A stretch of DNA of 64,000 nucleotides from Ketobacter alkanivorans (GCF_002863865.1 NZ_CP022684.1:2199501-2263500), one strand, 5' to 3'. Positions 16,416 through 27,322 are shown, numbered from the stretch's first letter. Numbers and translations: made by a program. The notes: a model not told the origin generated them from the letters alone.

Positions 16416-18119
16416 CTAAAATAAAAAATAGCGTTGGGCCATGGGTAACACCGTAGCAGGTTCACAGGTAAGCAATACCCCATCAGCGCGCACCTCGTAG
16501 GTTTGCGCATCCACCGTGATGTTGGGCTGATAGTCATTCAACAACAAATGTTGTTTTTTAACGGAGCGACACCCCTTCACTGCCACCAACGGACGTTGCA
16601 ATCCCAGCTTTTGATCAATGTTGTCATCCAGCGCGGCTTGCGACACAAAGGTCAAGTTCGTATCGAGCAATGAGCGCCCGCAACCACCAAACATCATGCG
16701 GTAATGCACTGGTTGTGGCGTGGGGATGGACGCATTGGGATCACCCATAGGCGCCGCTGCGATGGCTCCACCTTTGATAATAAGGGAGGGCTTCACACCA
16801 AAAAAGGCAGGTTTCCATAACACCAGATCTGCCCACTTGCCCACTTCTATTGAGCCTACCTCGTGGGCGATACCATGAGTTATGGCGGGGTTAATGGTGT
16901 ATTTGGCGATATAACGTTTAGCACGGAAGTTATCACTGCGGTCGCTATCCTGTTGCAACGGGCCTCGCTGTACTTTCATTTTGTGGGCGGTCTGCCAGGT
17001 GCGACACACCACTTCACCTACGCGCCCCATGGCTTGCGAATCTGACGAGATCATTGAGAATGCACCAAGATCATGCAGTATGTCTTCGGCAGCGATGGTT
17101 TCGCGGCGGATACGGGAGTCAGCAAACGCCACGTCTTCAGGTATACCGGAATCCAGGTGATGACACACCATCAACATATCCAGATGCTCGTCTACCGTGT
17201 TGATGGTGTAGGGTCGCGTTGGATTAGTTGAGGACGGCAAAACATTGTCCTCACCGCAGACTTTGATGATGTCTGGCGCATGGCCACCACCGGCTCCCTC
17301 GGTGTGGTAGGTGTGAATAGTGCGCCCCTTGAACGCCGCCACGGTGTCTTCTACAAAACCGGATTCGTTCAGGGTGTCGGTATGAATGGCCACTTGCACG
17401 TCGTACTTTTCCGCCACGCTCAGGCAATTGTCGATCGAGGCCGGCGTTGTACCCCAATCTTCGTGCAGCTTCAGGCCCATAGCACCGGCCACCACCTGCT
17501 CCTCAATCGCCTCTGGTAAACTGCCGTTGCCTTTACCCAAAAACCCCAGGTTCATGGGCAGGCCTTCTGCAGCTTTCAGCATTTGCGCCATGTGCCAGGC
17601 ACCGGGTGTACAAGTGGTTGCGTTGGTGCCAGTCGCCGGGCCAGTACCACCACCCAGCATGGTGGTCACACCGGACATCAAGGCTTCTTCAATCTGTTGC
17701 GGACATATAAAATGTATGTGCGCGTCTATGCCGCCCGCCGTGAGGATCTGGCCCTCTCCTGCGATGACTTCGGTGCCAGGGCCAATAACAATGGTCACGC
17801 CACTTTGCACATCTGGATTGCCCGCTTTGCCGATCGCAACGATGCGTCCGTTCTTAATGCCAACATCCGCTTTGACAATACCCCAGTAATCCAGAATGAC
17901 GGCATTGGTGATCACCGTATCGACCGTTTCACTGCGGGGTCGCTGGCTTTGGCCCATACCGTCACGGATGACCTTGCCACCGCCAAATTTCACTTCATCA
18001 CCGTAGGTGGCGTAATCTTTTTCTATCTCAATAAACAGTTCGGTGTCTGCCAGACGCAAGCGATCCCCCACGGTGGGGCCAAACATTTCGCCATAGGCTC
18101 GTCGATCAATCTTCGCCAT
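16416..18119 (-). CDS. ureC: Urease alpha subunit (catalytic)
   Basis: A 567-residue catalytic subunit that hydrolyses urea to ammonia and carbamate in the cytoplasm. Nickel ligands His134 and His136 (AHIHF), the carbamylated lysine in [10 protein letters not shown] (~217), His in [10 protein letters not shown] and [12 protein letters not shown], the flap cysteine in MVCHHLD (~319) and the SSDSQAMGR aspartate are all present. Nothing essential is missing. It lies one base after ureB and is followed by ureE. Confidence 0.99.
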   Translation of the reverse strand: MAKIDRRAYGEMFGPTVGDRLRLADTELFIEIEKDYATYGDEVKFGGGKVIRDGMGQSQRPRSETVDTVITNAVILDYWGIVKADVGIKNGRIVAIGKAGNPDVQSGVTIVIGPGTEVIAGEGQILTAGGIDAHIHFICPQQIEEALMSGVTTMLGGGTGPATGTNATTCTPGAWHMAQMLKAAEGLPMNLGFLGKGNGSLPEAIEEQVVAGAMGLKLHEDWGTTPASIDNCLSVAEKYDVQVAIHTDTLNESGFVEDTVAAFKGRTIHTYHTEGAGGGHAPDIIKVCGEDNVLPSSTNPTRPYTINTVDEHLDMLMVCHHLDSGIPEDVAFADSRIRRETIAAEDILHDLGAFSMISSDSQAMGRVGEVVCRTWQTAHKMKVQRGPLQQDSDRSDNFRAKRYIAKYTINPAITHGIAHEVGSIEVGKWADLVLWKPAFFGVKPSLIIKGGAIAAAPMGDPNASIPTPQPVHYRMMFGGCGRSLLDTNLTFVSQAALDDNIDQKLGLQRPLVAVKGCRSVKKQHLLLNDYQPNITVDAQTYEVRADGVLLTCEPATVLPMAQRYFLF

Positions 18120-18120
18120 C

Positions 18121-18426
18121 TTAAAGTTTCCCCATCACCATGCCACGGAAGCCATATACGGCTTTTTCACCAGCGTACTCCACCAGCGTTACTTCCCGGG
18201 TTTGCCCTGGTTCGAAGCGCACGGCAGTCCCCGCGGCGATGTCCAGTCGGAACCCCCGAGCCTTGTCCCGGTCGAAATCCAGTGCTGCATTGGTTTCATA
18301 AAAATGATAGTGCGAGCCAACTTGAATCGGTCGGTCACCGGTGTTGGCGACTGCTATGGTCACCTTGGGCAGCCCGGCATTCAGCTCCAGCTCGCCCGGT
18401 TCAGTTATCAGTTCACCTGGAATCAT
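18121..18426 (-). CDS. ureB: Urease beta subunit
   Basis: A 101-residue structural subunit with the typical start MIPGELI and the SHYHFYETN and [10 protein letters not shown] segments. Separate beta and gamma subunits, rather than a fused one, are normal for proteobacteria. It is placed between ureA and ureC. Confidence 0.98.
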   Translation of the reverse strand: MIPGELITEPGELELNAGLPKVTIAVANTGDRPIQVGSHYHFYETNAALDFDRDKARGFRLDIAAGTAVRFEPGQTREVTLVEYAGEKAVYGFRGMVMGKL

Positions 18427-18471
18427 GTGTTGTTCTCCTGCGTTTGGGCTGTATCAAGCCTACTTGGCCGT

Positions 18472-18774
18472 TTAAACAATGGGGTCATGCACGGTCACCA
18501 GCTTGGTGCCGTCGGGAAACGTAGCTTCAACCTGCACGTCGTGAATCATTTCGGCAATACCCTCCATTACATCGGCTTTGGTTAACAGGGTACGGCCATA
18601 GTCCATCAGTTCCGCAACGGTTCTGCCATCACGGGCGCCCTCCATTATCTCAAATGAGATCAGAGCAATCGCCTCTGGATAATTCAGTTTGAGGCCACGG
18701 GCTTTACGACGCTCCGCCAGCTGGGCCGCGCTGAACAGCAGCAGTTTGTCTTTTTCTCGAGGTGTCAGTTCCAT
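18472..18774 (-). CDS. ureA: Urease gamma subunit
   Basis: A 100-residue structural subunit beginning [14 protein letters not shown], with [13 protein letters not shown] and the C-terminal VHDPI(V) typical of UreA. It is followed after 45 bases by ureB and preceded by ureD. Confidence 0.98.
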   Translation of the reverse strand: MELTPREKDKLLLFSAAQLAERRKARGLKLNYPEAIALISFEIMEGARDGRTVAELMDYGRTLLTKADVMEGIAEMIHDVQVEATFPDGTKLVTVHDPIV

Positions 18775-18823
18775 TATCGTGTCCTGTTAGGTTTTATTGA
18801 CTCGATGGTTTAATCGGTTGCAT

Positions 18824-19678
18824 TCAGGTAAACCAGATCCGAGGCGCAATTGCTTCGCAATTCTGCATGATAAAACGCAGCTTGCGCCAGGCAGCAAAAA
18901 ATGCATTTTTTATCGGCTCTGCCTGCATGGCATGAGCCCTTAGTATCAGCAATTTGGGAAGCTGGGTGACTTCTATAGTCAAGTGTGGCCCGCGATGCTG
19001 TTCGCACAGTTGCCGCATACTTGCTTCTGCAGCGGAGTCTTCCAACGTGCAAATCATGGTTGCCAGGGCGTGACTGCCGTTCAGCCCCCAACGCTTATGC
19101 ATAAGCGCACTGCCACCGGCAAAGCGACTTTTCTCCAGCAGTAAGGGCTGTCCCGACATGGTTACTACCAAATCCTGCTGCAGATCACCGCTCTCAAACA
19201 GCTCACTGGATGCGGGCCGCCCCAGACAAGTAATCTCCCAACCGATGAAGCGGGATTCCGGCTGCAGATGGATATGAGTGCGATTTACTGCCAAGGCATC
19301 ATTGAAAACAATATTTTCCTGGGGCAGCCATTCACCAAAGCCGCCGTCTGCCACCGTCATGGTGACCTGTTGGGTCTGCAACAGCCGCTGGCGATTGGAA
19401 CAATACACCCGCCCAGCCGATGGCGTCGTCAACAACGCATGGGCATCGCTGCCGATTGTACTGGATATGACCAAACTGTCCCCCGCCACAATGCCCCCCG
19501 GGGGATGCAGGATATAGACATGAGCCTGTCCATTGGCTTCGGGGTAAAATGGTCGCTGAACCCGCAATGGGCCCTCATGACGATTACGCACGAGGGCCGT
19601 TTTCGCCCCCTTTTGTTCAAATTCCAGGGCAAGGGATGCAGACCACCCGGCCTGAGCCGGGGTCGCAATGGCATTCAT
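18824..19678 (-). CDS. ureD: UreD (UreH), urease accessory scaffold
   Basis: A 284-residue accessory protein that binds apo-urease and recruits UreF-UreG. Family stretches: GPLRVQRPFYPE near residue 37, LHPPGGIVAGD, TTPSAGRVYCSN and EWLPQENIVF. It is the first gene of the ureDABCEF block. A sigma-54-like element (19744-19759) lies upstream with its predicted start site about 55 bases before the ATG. Confidence 0.96.
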   Translation of the reverse strand: MNAIATPAQAGWSASLALEFEQKGAKTALVRNRHEGPLRVQRPFYPEANGQAHVYILHPPGGIVAGDSLVISSTIGSDAHALLTTPSAGRVYCSNRQRLLQTQQVTMTVADGGFGEWLPQENIVFNDALAVNRTHIHLQPESRFIGWEITCLGRPASSELFESGDLQQDLVVTMSGQPLLLEKSRFAGGSALMHKRWGLNGSHALATMICTLEDSAAEASMRQLCEQHRGPHLTIEVTQLPKLLILRAHAMQAEPIKNAFFAAWRKLRFIMQNCEAIAPRIWFT

Positions 19679-19743
19679 TTATTAAGCCTCAACACAGACT
19701 GTTTATTGTTCTGATGGAAGTGGGTGGTCACCGCTAAAATTAC

Positions 19744-19759
19744 AGCAAAATCCATTCCT
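19744..19759 (-). promoter_or_regulatory. Candidate sigma-54 promoter of ureD
   Basis: The minus strand reads AGGAATGGATTTTGCT: a perfect TTGCT -12 box and correct GG-N10-GC spacing, but three mismatches in the -24 box. Its position in front of a urease operon makes nitrogen control plausible. Confidence 0.4.
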
Positions 19760-19817
19760 CTGCATGGATAGGCAGAATATTTAACCACTAAACTGTGATA
19801 TTACTACAGGCCACACC

Positions 19818-19852
19818 AGATTGGTGCACCCTGCTAGCCTGCGCACCAATCT
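19818..19852. terminator. 10-base inverted repeat after the DUF1329 gene (hairpin or operator)
   Basis: Arms AGATTGGTGC and GCACCAATCT are perfect, with a 15-base loop, directly after the stop at 19853. No T run follows on the minus strand. The arms contain GGTGCA/TGCGCACC half-sites reminiscent of NtrC sites, about 85-120 bases upstream of the predicted ureD start, so a regulatory role is also possible. Confidence 0.45.
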
Positions 19853-21169
19853 CTAGCGTTTCATGCGTTTGCGGATAGTGGCTGGAGAAAAATACCCATC
19901 AGGCGGGGGCTCGGCATAGAACTCGGTTCCTTCACCGGCGCTGCACTGCAGAAAATAACTGCCGTCCACCAGATCGTGGTAGGCGTCCAGCGCTGAAAAC
20001 ATGCCGGGCATTTCTTCGTAATATGCAGAAAAACGCATGGTGGTACGCCACATATTGTCATCTTTGCCGTAGATATCGACCAGTACGATGCTCCAGGTAT
20101 CTTCATCAATATAAAACGTACGGCGTTTGTATATATGGCGCTCGTTCTCTTTGAGGCGGGCCTCCACCACCCACACGCGATGCTTTTCAAAGCGCATGGC
20201 ATTGGGCGCAATATGAAAGGGCATCAATGCCTGGGGATCGTCACAGCGGTTATAGCGCATTTTTTGATTGTTATAGGGAATCAGCATCTCCCGTTTTCCA
20301 AGCAATTCCCAATCATATCGATCCAGAGGGCCGTTAAATATATCAATCTCATCGGCCACCCTTATGCCTTCTGAATTAAACAGGGGGGAGTCATAACCCA
20401 TCGTGGGAGTGCGCCGCATGCGACGTTCCCCGGTGATATAAATCCAGGCTTGACGAGGTTTACGCACAGGCTGCAGGCTTTCATGGATAAGCAGGCCGCC
20501 ACCGGCCAAACGGGCCGGCCCCAGAATATGAGAAAAATAATACGCATTGCGCCAATTCAGCTCAGGGGTTTCACGGTCACGCTGATAGAAATGGGCGTAG
20601 GTTTCGATGATGGTTTCCAGTGAATCCACCAACATATTGGGATAAACCGTTGACTCGTATAGATGCAGTGAGATGAATACCCCTTTCCAGCGGGTTTGAT
20701 GGTTCCACATCACTTCATAGGGCGTAGTCGGTTTCGGAAAGGGTGTACCTGGCCAGGCGGCAAGCACCTCGTCGCCACTGTCGCTGATACGGGCATCCTG
20801 CAGGTTCTTGCTGGCCGCCTCGTAGGTCCAAGCAGGCTGACGCGCAGTGCGATGGGTTTGGTAAACCGGAATATTGAAACTGTCCGGATGCAGTTCAAAC
20901 ATCTTCTGCAATCCAGGTGTGAGCAGTGCCTGGTATTGCGCCTGATTCTCTGCGGTAATTCGGTACAGTGGCTGCTCAGCGGCGATATCAGCCATCCACT
21001 GCAGATGATCTTCGTCGCTGAGCTCATCTGCAGACCAGCTGGGGATTGAGCCATCAGCGTTGGCGGCACGTTCAGCACCTATTGGGGTGAGTTCCTTGCC
21101 CAAGGTAGCGGCCTGCACAGGCAGGGTCAGCAGGGCTAACAACAGAGCGATACTGGTGCGCAGGTTCAT
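19853..21169 (-). CDS. DUF1329 family exported protein
   Basis: A 438-residue protein with a signal peptide (LLALLTLPVQAATLG) and the DUF1329 pattern throughout (ELTPIGAERAANADGSIPSW, WNHQTRWKG, RVWVVEARLKENERHIY, MWRTTMRFSAYYEEMPG). Family members are periplasmic or outer-membrane-associated, with a beta-rich fold similar to lipoprotein carriers (LolA/LolB superfamily). They often occur with DUF1302 proteins and RND pumps in strains using hydrophobic substrates; their exact function is not established. It starts 12 bases after the stop of the hybrid kinase at 21182 on the same strand, so the two may be co-transcribed. Confidence 0.88.
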   Translation of the reverse strand: MNLRTSIALLLALLTLPVQAATLGKELTPIGAERAANADGSIPSWSADELSDEDHLQWMADIAAEQPLYRITAENQAQYQALLTPGLQKMFELHPDSFNIPVYQTHRTARQPAWTYEAASKNLQDARISDSGDEVLAAWPGTPFPKPTTPYEVMWNHQTRWKGVFISLHLYESTVYPNMLVDSLETIIETYAHFYQRDRETPELNWRNAYYFSHILGPARLAGGGLLIHESLQPVRKPRQAWIYITGERRMRRTPTMGYDSPLFNSEGIRVADEIDIFNGPLDRYDWELLGKREMLIPYNNQKMRYNRCDDPQALMPFHIAPNAMRFEKHRVWVVEARLKENERHIYKRRTFYIDEDTWSIVLVDIYGKDDNMWRTTMRFSAYYEEMPGMFSALDAYHDLVDGSYFLQCSAGEGTEFYAEPPPDGYFSPATIRKRMKR

Positions 21170-21181
21170 GGTGTGTTCCTG

Positions 21182-23422
21182 TTATTGCTGTTGTGTTTGT
21201 TGTTCTTTTAATAACAAAATCAGGTTCTGAAACAACGCATCCTGATCTATGGGCTTCTTCAAGAACCCTTTCATGCCGACTTCCATGGCCTGAGTCTCGT
21301 AGTCTGACAAGACATGGGCCGTCAATGCAACTATAAGCGAAACCGGCTTTTGGTTGCTGCGCTCCCATGCCAGTATTTTCCGTGCGGCGGTGATGCCGTC
21401 CATTTCAGGCATCTCCCAATCCATCAAGATGCAATCGTAGCGCAGGCCGTGTTTGGTAATCTTTTCATAGGCGAGCTTGCCATTTTCAACCACATCCACG
21501 CTGATACCCGCTTTTTTCAGCATTCCCTGAATCACCATCTGGTTAACCTTGTTGTCCTCCGCCACCAGCACTCGCTTGCCAGATAGTTCATTACGATAAT
21601 GCTGCTGACGCACCGACAGATCAGCCGTTTCCACGCCAGACAGACGGGACTCATCAATTGCATGCAGTTCAATGGTAAACCAAAACGTGGTGCCGCTACC
21701 GCGCTTGCTGTTAACGCCGATTTCCCCTCCCATTAAATGGCAAAGACGCTGACAAATGGCCAATCCCAGCCCGGTGCCTCCATAACGACGCGAAATGGAC
21801 TTATCAGCCTGGGAGAACTGCTTGAACAACTCCGCCTGTTGCGTGTTATCCATGCCGATGCCGGTATCCCGCACAACGCCGTAAAGAAAGGTTTTTTCCT
21901 CCGTTGATTTCACCGACAGACGAACGTTGACTGACCCCTGCTCGGTAAACTTCAACCCGTTCCCCACCAAGTTCATCAGGATCTGACGCAGCCGCTGGGG
22001 GTCACAGTTCACCAGGTTGGGCACACTTTTATCAAACGAAATGTTCAGCTCTACGTTACGCTGCCGAAACAGCGGTTTGAACAGGGTCAGAGACTCATTG
22101 ACCTCCTGGCGCGGATCAAACATGGTGTTATCAATCTGCAGCTTGCCCGCCTCGATCTTGGAGTAATCAAGCACATCATTGATGACCGCCAGCAGGGTCT
22201 GACCTGAGCTTTTCAGCGCCATCAGGTAGTTTTTCTGCTCCTCATTGAGCGGCGTGCCCGACAGCAGATCCACCATACCCAAAACACCATTGATAGGCGT
22301 ACGTATCTCATGGCTCATGGTGGCCAAGAACTGGCTTTTGGCGCGATCTGCAGCCTCGGCAGCCTCTTTCTCCTGACGTTCTTTCTGACGCCCGGATGCT
22401 TCTCTTAGGTCCACCATATAGATGATGCTGTACACCAGCACCAGTAGCGCCATGCCGGTCATTGTCCAGCGCTGCTCAACCACCGCTGACTGGCGCTCCA
22501 GATGATATTGGGACTGCAGCAGGGAAAGAATCTGATCCCGGTAAACCGATGCGGTAACCACATACTGCGACACGTTGCGGTAGTAATTACGCCAAGGCGT
22601 ATCGAGATCCGGGGACTGAATCACCTGATCATCAAGGGTATCGGCGGCTTCCTGCAGCAGATTCCAGGGAATATCCTTGAAGGGAGCCTTGCCAATCAGA
22701 TCCGGGTGATTTTTAAGCAATTGGTTGGCTCGAATATTGAGCCGTTCGTGCTGCAACTCCAGGCGTTCATAGATACGCTCCAGGCTGTCAACCCCATCAG
22801 AGGGCACATGGCCTATGCGCAAGTAAAGGCTGCCATAAGAGCGGGCACGCCCCAGATCCGTGGTCAGATCGCTGAATTCGTCCAAAGCCAGATAGATCAA
22901 ATTGAGGGAAACATCGAGGCGATCGCCAAACATGCCACCCTGATCAGCAAGCCGAAACTGAATCTGCTGCAGGGTTTCCACCAGCGGCTGATGCTCTCGG
23001 AATGCCACCTCCGGCGTATAAAGCTCCGCCCCCAACACCGGCCGCACTCGCTTTATTTGCTTGATTATTCTAGGAAAAGTTAACTCAAGAATAGGGTTAT
23101 CCTGACTGAAGCTGGCATCCTGACTCAACGTCGACATGGCATTCAACAGCTCCTGACGCTGCCGCTCATATTCCGCCTCCAGTTCCTCGGAGCGGTCATA
23201 GACAACAATGACACTTAAATCACGCAGCCGCTCAGCCAGATCCACCACGTTCTGCAGGATACGAATGTCGTGAATCGATTTCAGTTTGCGGTCTATGCTC
23301 TGAATACGCTCATCACCGCCGTACAATAGCTGGACGAGCAGCAGCAGCAATGGCACCACAAGAAAGAGTGACAATAGGCCAATTCGGGTGGGCAAAAAGA
23401 CTCGGCCATCCAGTCGATACAA
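21182..23422 (-). CDS. Hybrid sensor histidine kinase with receiver domain
   Basis: A 746-residue inner-membrane kinase. TM1 (~residues 14-34) and TM2 (~320-340) enclose a ~285-residue helical periplasmic sensor region. HisKA follows ([16 protein letters not shown], ~370), then the ATPase domain ([29 protein letters not shown]), then a C-terminal receiver ([13 protein letters not shown], phosphoacceptor Asp in [12 protein letters not shown], Lys in FLKKPID). No HAMP or PAS domain is evident. Its partner regulator or phosphotransfer protein is not in the immediate neighbourhood. The DUF1329 gene follows at once. The ligand is unknown. Confidence 0.92.
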   Translation of the reverse strand: MYRLDGRVFLPTRIGLLSLFLVVPLLLLLVQLLYGGDERIQSIDRKLKSIHDIRILQNVVDLAERLRDLSVIVVYDRSEELEAEYERQRQELLNAMSTLSQDASFSQDNPILELTFPRIIKQIKRVRPVLGAELYTPEVAFREHQPLVETLQQIQFRLADQGGMFGDRLDVSLNLIYLALDEFSDLTTDLGRARSYGSLYLRIGHVPSDGVDSLERIYERLELQHERLNIRANQLLKNHPDLIGKAPFKDIPWNLLQEAADTLDDQVIQSPDLDTPWRNYYRNVSQYVVTASVYRDQILSLLQSQYHLERQSAVVEQRWTMTGMALLVLVYSIIYMVDLREASGRQKERQEKEAAEAADRAKSQFLATMSHEIRTPINGVLGMVDLLSGTPLNEEQKNYLMALKSSGQTLLAVINDVLDYSKIEAGKLQIDNTMFDPRQEVNESLTLFKPLFRQRNVELNISFDKSVPNLVNCDPQRLRQILMNLVGNGLKFTEQGSVNVRLSVKSTEEKTFLYGVVRDTGIGMDNTQQAELFKQFSQADKSISRRYGGTGLGLAICQRLCHLMGGEIGVNSKRGSGTTFWFTIELHAIDESRLSGVETADLSVRQQHYRNELSGKRVLVAEDNKVNQMVIQGMLKKAGISVDVVENGKLAYEKITKHGLRYDCILMDWEMPEMDGITAARKILAWERSNQKPVSLIVALTAHVLSDYETQAMEVGMKGFLKKPIDQDALFQNLILLLKEQQTQQQ

Positions 23423-23511
23423 GTGAAAAGTTCCCGTATATAATTGATTTTCGGTTAATATCTACCTAAATATAGCGGCTTTACTAACAATTTTCTGCTT
23501 TTTTACCAGAC

Positions 23512-23547
23512 AAAAAAAAGCCCCGCTCGATCACTCGGCGGGGCTTT
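23512..23547 (-). terminator. Rho-independent terminator after cytochrome c5 gene
   Basis: A 10-base stem (AAAGCCCCGC/GCGGGGCTTT) with an 11-base loop is followed on the minus strand by a run of eight T. It ends the cytochrome gene transcript before the hybrid kinase gene. Confidence 0.9.
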
Positions 23548-23561
23548 CTGTTCGATTCGCC

Positions 23562-24041
23562 TTACTTGGAATTATCAACCATGTAATCTACGATGGCTTT
23601 AATGTCATCATCAGAACAGGCGGCGCAGGTGCCACGGGGCGGCATCATGTTTAAACCGTTAATGGCATGAGAATACAGTGTATCATTGCCCTGAGCGATT
23701 CGAGGTGCCCACGCTGCTGCATCACCCACTTTCGGTGCACCGGCAGCACCGGTTGCGTGGCAGGCTGCGCAAGCATTGTACATCTCTTTAGGGGTTTTCT
23801 TGGCGTCCGCTGCCGCAACTGCAGCCACCGGTGCCGCGCTACCGCATTCTTCACCCTGCAAGCACACTTTTGCGGCTGGCTGAGTACGCGCATCAATCTT
23901 GGCGGGGCTCATGATAGAGCGCATGCCCACAGGCTCATCGTTTCCGGATTGATCTGCCAACTTGGACGCCAGTGCCTGACCAGACACACTCAAACCAACC
24001 AAAACTGCCAAAGAAACAATAAGTTGCTTCATCATGCCCAT
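23562..24041 (-). CDS. Cytochrome c5-type monoheme cytochrome
   Basis: A 159-residue periplasmic cytochrome with a signal peptide (VLVGLSVSGQALA). The heme motif CAACH is followed by the c5 features GAAGAPKVGD and the second cysteine pair region GTCAACSDDDIKAIVDYM. The axial Met lies in NMMPPRG. A longer than usual linker (~60 residues) after the signal peptide contains CLQGEECGS, two more cysteines. It could donate electrons to terminal oxidases or to the nearby nitrite and NO reductases, but there is no direct evidence. It is a single-gene unit closed by a terminator. Confidence 0.9.
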   Translation of the reverse strand: MGMMKQLIVSLAVLVGLSVSGQALASKLADQSGNDEPVGMRSIMSPAKIDARTQPAAKVCLQGEECGSAAPVAAVAAADAKKTPKEMYNACAACHATGAAGAPKVGDAAAWAPRIAQGNDTLYSHAINGLNMMPPRGTCAACSDDDIKAIVDYMVDNSK

Positions 24042-24149
24042 TTTTCCTCATCCTCTCTACACAATGCTTCGCGGCACTTTTGGCCCAGTCGAAACGGTTA
24101 CAATTCGTTGAAGGCCGCAAGTATACCGTTAGTTACCCCTAAAACGGAA

Positions 24150-24677
24150 TCACTGGGGCGGAAAGTTAGCCAGCATTTCCTGCACCAGATCCTGAATCAG
24201 ATACTCCCTTTGGCTAGGATTCATGCTGTCCAGCAAATTACGGGTAGCCTTTGCAGTCCAAACCAGCTGATTGGACTGCGTATCCACCACCTCCAATATC
24301 AGCTTACCCTCAGTCTTCTCCTTGGCCTTGGGGCCAGTGCTGACACCCACCCCCATATTGCCGCCAGAGACCCCAAAACCGAAACTGACCCCTGAATTAT
24401 CGATCTTGCGCTCGGCTTGAAGGTAGTACGCCACCAGAAAATCGGCCGCCCCCTGTTCCACCTGGCTGTAACGGCCAGCCAGCGCCTTTTGTATGGCCTG
24501 TTCAATACGGCTTCCATCCAGAGATTGATACGTCTGCTTCTCACTTTGTTGCAAGGCATAGCCTTGATAAGAAGCGTAATTGAACCCTGGATTATAATCA
24601 TAATTGGCCAGTTTCTGAGCGCACCCACCTAAAAGCATACAAAACAAGCTAATGGTGACTAATATCAGTCTCGACAT
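24150..24677 (-). CDS. DUF4136 lipoprotein
   Basis: A 175-residue lipoprotein with a signal peptide and lipobox (LLGGC, Cys ~19). The DUF4136 core is visible: YDYNPGFNYASYQGYAL near the start, IEQAIQKALAGRY, DFLVAYYLQAE, GKLILEVVD and LVWTAKAT. The function of the family is unknown; members are outer-membrane or periplasmic lipoproteins. It is divergent from narX across a 110-base gap that contains a small ATGCT-TG-AGCAT palindrome (~24711-24722). Confidence 0.88.
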   Translation of the reverse strand: MSRLILVTISLFCMLLGGCAQKLANYDYNPGFNYASYQGYALQQSEKQTYQSLDGSRIEQAIQKALAGRYSQVEQGAADFLVAYYLQAERKIDNSGVSFGFGVSGGNMGVGVSTGPKAKEKTEGKLILEVVDTQSNQLVWTAKATRNLLDSMNPSQREYLIQDLVQEMLANFPPQ

Positions 24678-24787
24678 GAAGGGTTTCCTTTACACTGTGG
24701 ATTAGTAATATGCTTGAGCATACGCAAGTGCAGTGAATCTGAAAACCAGATCTGGCCTACTGGAAAGGAAATTCGTTTCATCACACC

Positions 24788-26671
24788 ATGAATGCTTCGA
24801 TACAACAAAAGGCCCGTCGCTCCACCGCCATGCTGCTCAGTATCAGCCTGGGAGGTGTCGCCGTGGCCGCACTGGTGGCAACCGCAGTGGCCATGATGGT
24901 GGCTGACACCCTGCGGGGTGATGCGTATGCCATCAACCTCGCTGGATCAATGCGTATGCAGTCCTATCGCATGCTAACGGCGCGGCTCAACAACGAAAGC
25001 CCGGCAGAACTGAATCACCGCATCAACGCCTATCAAGAGAAACTGGATGATCCGTTGCTCGAGCGCATGGCGGCATTCAACAGTGACGCTCTGCTCCACC
25101 AACAATTGACCCTGCTGGAAAGCGACTGGCGCGACCAGCTGAGGCCCGCCCTTGAAGATCCGGCGTACAATTCTGCAGACTTGGTACCCATCGTTGAAGG
25201 CTATGTCACCCGCATCGATCAAGCGGTGCAGATGCTGCAGCAACAGTCGGAGAACAAAGTCAACACGTTGCGAAATGTGCAAACGTTTTCACTGCTGATA
25301 TTGTTCTCACTGTCGGCACTGCTATTGCTAGCGGTGAACTTCAAATGGGTGGCGCCGCTCAAAGAATTTATGGCCGCCGTAAAACGCCTGCAAAACGGAG
25401 ATTTCAGCACCCGCATACAATACAGTAATAACGACGAGCTGGGCCTTTTGGGTGAAACCATCAATCAAATGGCTGACCAGTTGGCGGCCCTCTACAATCA
25501 ACTCGAACAACGGGTAAAAGATAAGACGCTGCAACTGCAACGGTCAAATGAATCGCTTGGCTTGCTGTATGAAAACAGTCGCCTGCTGTTTGCCAATCCT
25601 GATGAGCTCTATAACAACCTGCCTGCGGTGTTAAAAGAGCTGCAGCGCGTTACTCAGCTGGGCACCATCTCCCTGTGTCTGCGGCAAAAAGCTACCGGTC
25701 CATCCTATAAACTGCTTACCTCCGGCAATACCGCCAGACCCAGCTTTTGCCGCATGCCACATTGCGATGAATGCCGTAAGGAACCAGACAAAACCATCTT
25801 TGCCCCCCACTTGAAAGAGGTGGTGATGTTCCCTGTAATCAGCGGCGATGTACACGTTGGCGACATCAGCGTCGAACTGCATCACGATCAGAACATCTCA
25901 CCGTGGCAAAACAACTTGCTCAACGCAATGGCCGAAGTTATCGCCACCACACAAAGCCTGTCCAAGCTAAGCCATCAGCATTCACGCTTGGCCCTGATGG
26001 AAGAACGGGCGGCCATTGCCCGCGAACTGCACGATTCCCTGGCGCAATCGCTTTCCTACCAAAAGATGCAGGCCAGCCGCCTGCGCAAACTGCTGGAAAA
26101 ATCAGCCAGCGACGAAGAACTGTTTGATGCCATCGCCCAAAGCCAGGCAGGCCTGAATGAGTCCTACAAGCAATTGAGGGAATTGATCAGCACCTTCCGC
26201 ATCAGCGTTTCCGAGCCGGGCTTTGAAGATGCCGTCAGCAAAGCCGTAACCGAAATCACACAACAGCAGAACCTGCCGATAGAGCTGGACTATGGCATCG
26301 GACACTGCCCACTGAGCGCCAATGAAGAAACCCATTGCCTGCATATCATACGAGAAGCCCTCAACAACGTCGCCAAACACGCACAAGCCAAGCGTGCTCG
26401 GGTTCAGCTGAAACAACTGCCCAGTGGCTACATCCAATTGCAAGTAGAAGACGACGGCATCGGCATTGCCGAGAACCCCCACAAACAAAATCATTTCGGA
26501 CTTTCGATTTTGGCAGAACGCAGCAGCCACTTGCATGGTAATCTCGTCATCACCCGCCCGGAACAGGGGGGCACCTTAATCGACGTGACCTTTGAACCCA
26601 AATTCCTTAACAACACTAGAATGAAACCCAATGATGTTACAGAAGTCAGCCTTGACCGTGTTGGTGGTTGA
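24788..26671 (+). CDS. narX: NarX-type nitrate/nitrite sensor histidine kinase
   Basis: A 627-residue membrane kinase. TM1 is followed by the nitrate-binding P-box (INLAGSMRMQSYRM, ~residues 50-63), a periplasmic four-helix region, TM2 (~165-185), HAMP, a GAF-like central region with the NarX cysteine cluster (CRMPHCDEC, ~320), a HisKA_3 H-box (RELHDSLAQSLSYQK, ~415) and an ATPase domain (REALNNVAKHA, DDGIGI). Its end overlaps narL by about 41 bases. Placed just ahead of nor genes, it likely couples nitrate/nitrite sensing to denitrification. Confidence 0.94.
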   Translation: MNASIQQKARRSTAMLLSISLGGVAVAALVATAVAMMVADTLRGDAYAINLAGSMRMQSYRMLTARLNNESPAELNHRINAYQEKLDDPLLERMAAFNSDALLHQQLTLLESDWRDQLRPALEDPAYNSADLVPIVEGYVTRIDQAVQMLQQQSENKVNTLRNVQTFSLLILFSLSALLLLAVNFKWVAPLKEFMAAVKRLQNGDFSTRIQYSNNDELGLLGETINQMADQLAALYNQLEQRVKDKTLQLQRSNESLGLLYENSRLLFANPDELYNNLPAVLKELQRVTQLGTISLCLRQKATGPSYKLLTSGNTARPSFCRMPHCDECRKEPDKTIFAPHLKEVVMFPVISGDVHVGDISVELHHDQNISPWQNNLLNAMAEVIATTQSLSKLSHQHSRLALMEERAAIARELHDSLAQSLSYQKMQASRLRKLLEKSASDEELFDAIAQSQAGLNESYKQLRELISTFRISVSEPGFEDAVSKAVTEITQQQNLPIELDYGIGHCPLSANEETHCLHIIREALNNVAKHAQAKRARVQLKQLPSGYIQLQVEDDGIGIAENPHKQNHFGLSILAERSSHLHGNLVITRPEQGGTLIDVTFEPKFLNNTRMKPNDVTEVSLDRVGG

Positions 26672-27281
26672 TGACCACCCTCTGCTGCGCAAAGGTGTGG
26701 TAGACCTGCTTACTCTTGAAGATGAAATCATCCCTGTGGGTGAAGCCAGCGATGGCATCGACGCAGTGCGCAAAGCCCAGGAACTGGAGCCGGATCTGAT
26801 ACTGCTGGATCTGAACATGCCCGGCATGAATGGTATTGAAACCATCCGCGCGCTACGCAATGCCGGCGTCGATTCACGAATTCTGCTGTTTACCGTATCC
26901 GATAGTGAGTTTGATGTCCTGTCAGCATTTCGAGAAGGCGCGGATGGCTACCTGCTGAAAGATGTGGAACCTGAAGCCCTCATCAACAGCATCAAAAAAG
27001 CGGCCAAAGGCATAACCACGGTGAGCCCGGAATTAGTGGACATACTCACATCGGCCATCAAATCACGCGACGGACAACATGACTCTGAACTGGATGATCT
27101 GACCGATCGGGAAAAGGAAGTGCTCACTCATGTGGCCCATGGGCTTTCCAACAAAATGATTGCCCGCGAATTGGACATCGCCGAAGGCACGGTGAAAGTT
27201 CACGTTAAGAGATTACTCAAAAAACTGGGCATGCGCTCCCGCGTTGAAGCCGCAGTATGGCTAACCAAGCTCAACGATTGA
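26631..27281 (+). CDS. narL: NarL-type response regulator
   Basis: A 216-residue regulator. The receiver has DDHPLLRKG and the phosphoacceptor Asp in ILLDLNMPGMNG (~60). A LuxR-type HTH follows (LTDREKEVLTHVAHGLSNKMIAREL, GTVKVHVKRLLKKL). Length and layout match NarL/NarP. The start ATG lies inside narX, so the two are translationally linked. Targets probably include the downstream nor operon, but clear NarL heptamers were not established by eye. Confidence 0.95.
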   Translation: MMLQKSALTVLVVDDHPLLRKGVVDLLTLEDEIIPVGEASDGIDAVRKAQELEPDLILLDLNMPGMNGIETIRALRNAGVDSRILLFTVSDSEFDVLSAFREGADGYLLKDVEPEALINSIKKAAKGITTVSPELVDILTSAIKSRDGQHDSELDDLTDREKEVLTHVAHGLSNKMIARELDIAEGTVKVHVKRLLKKLGMRSRVEAAVWLTKLND

Positions 27282-27294
27282 TCGTAACTGCCAC

Positions 27295-27322
27295 AGGTGA
27301 TACCCCGATAGGAGTATCACCT
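27295..27322. terminator. Perfect 9-base hairpin downstream of narL
   Basis: AGGTGATAC and GTATCACCT flank a 10-base loop 13 bases after the narL stop. It lacks a T run, so it may be a weak terminator or an operator in the norC upstream region. Confidence 0.5.
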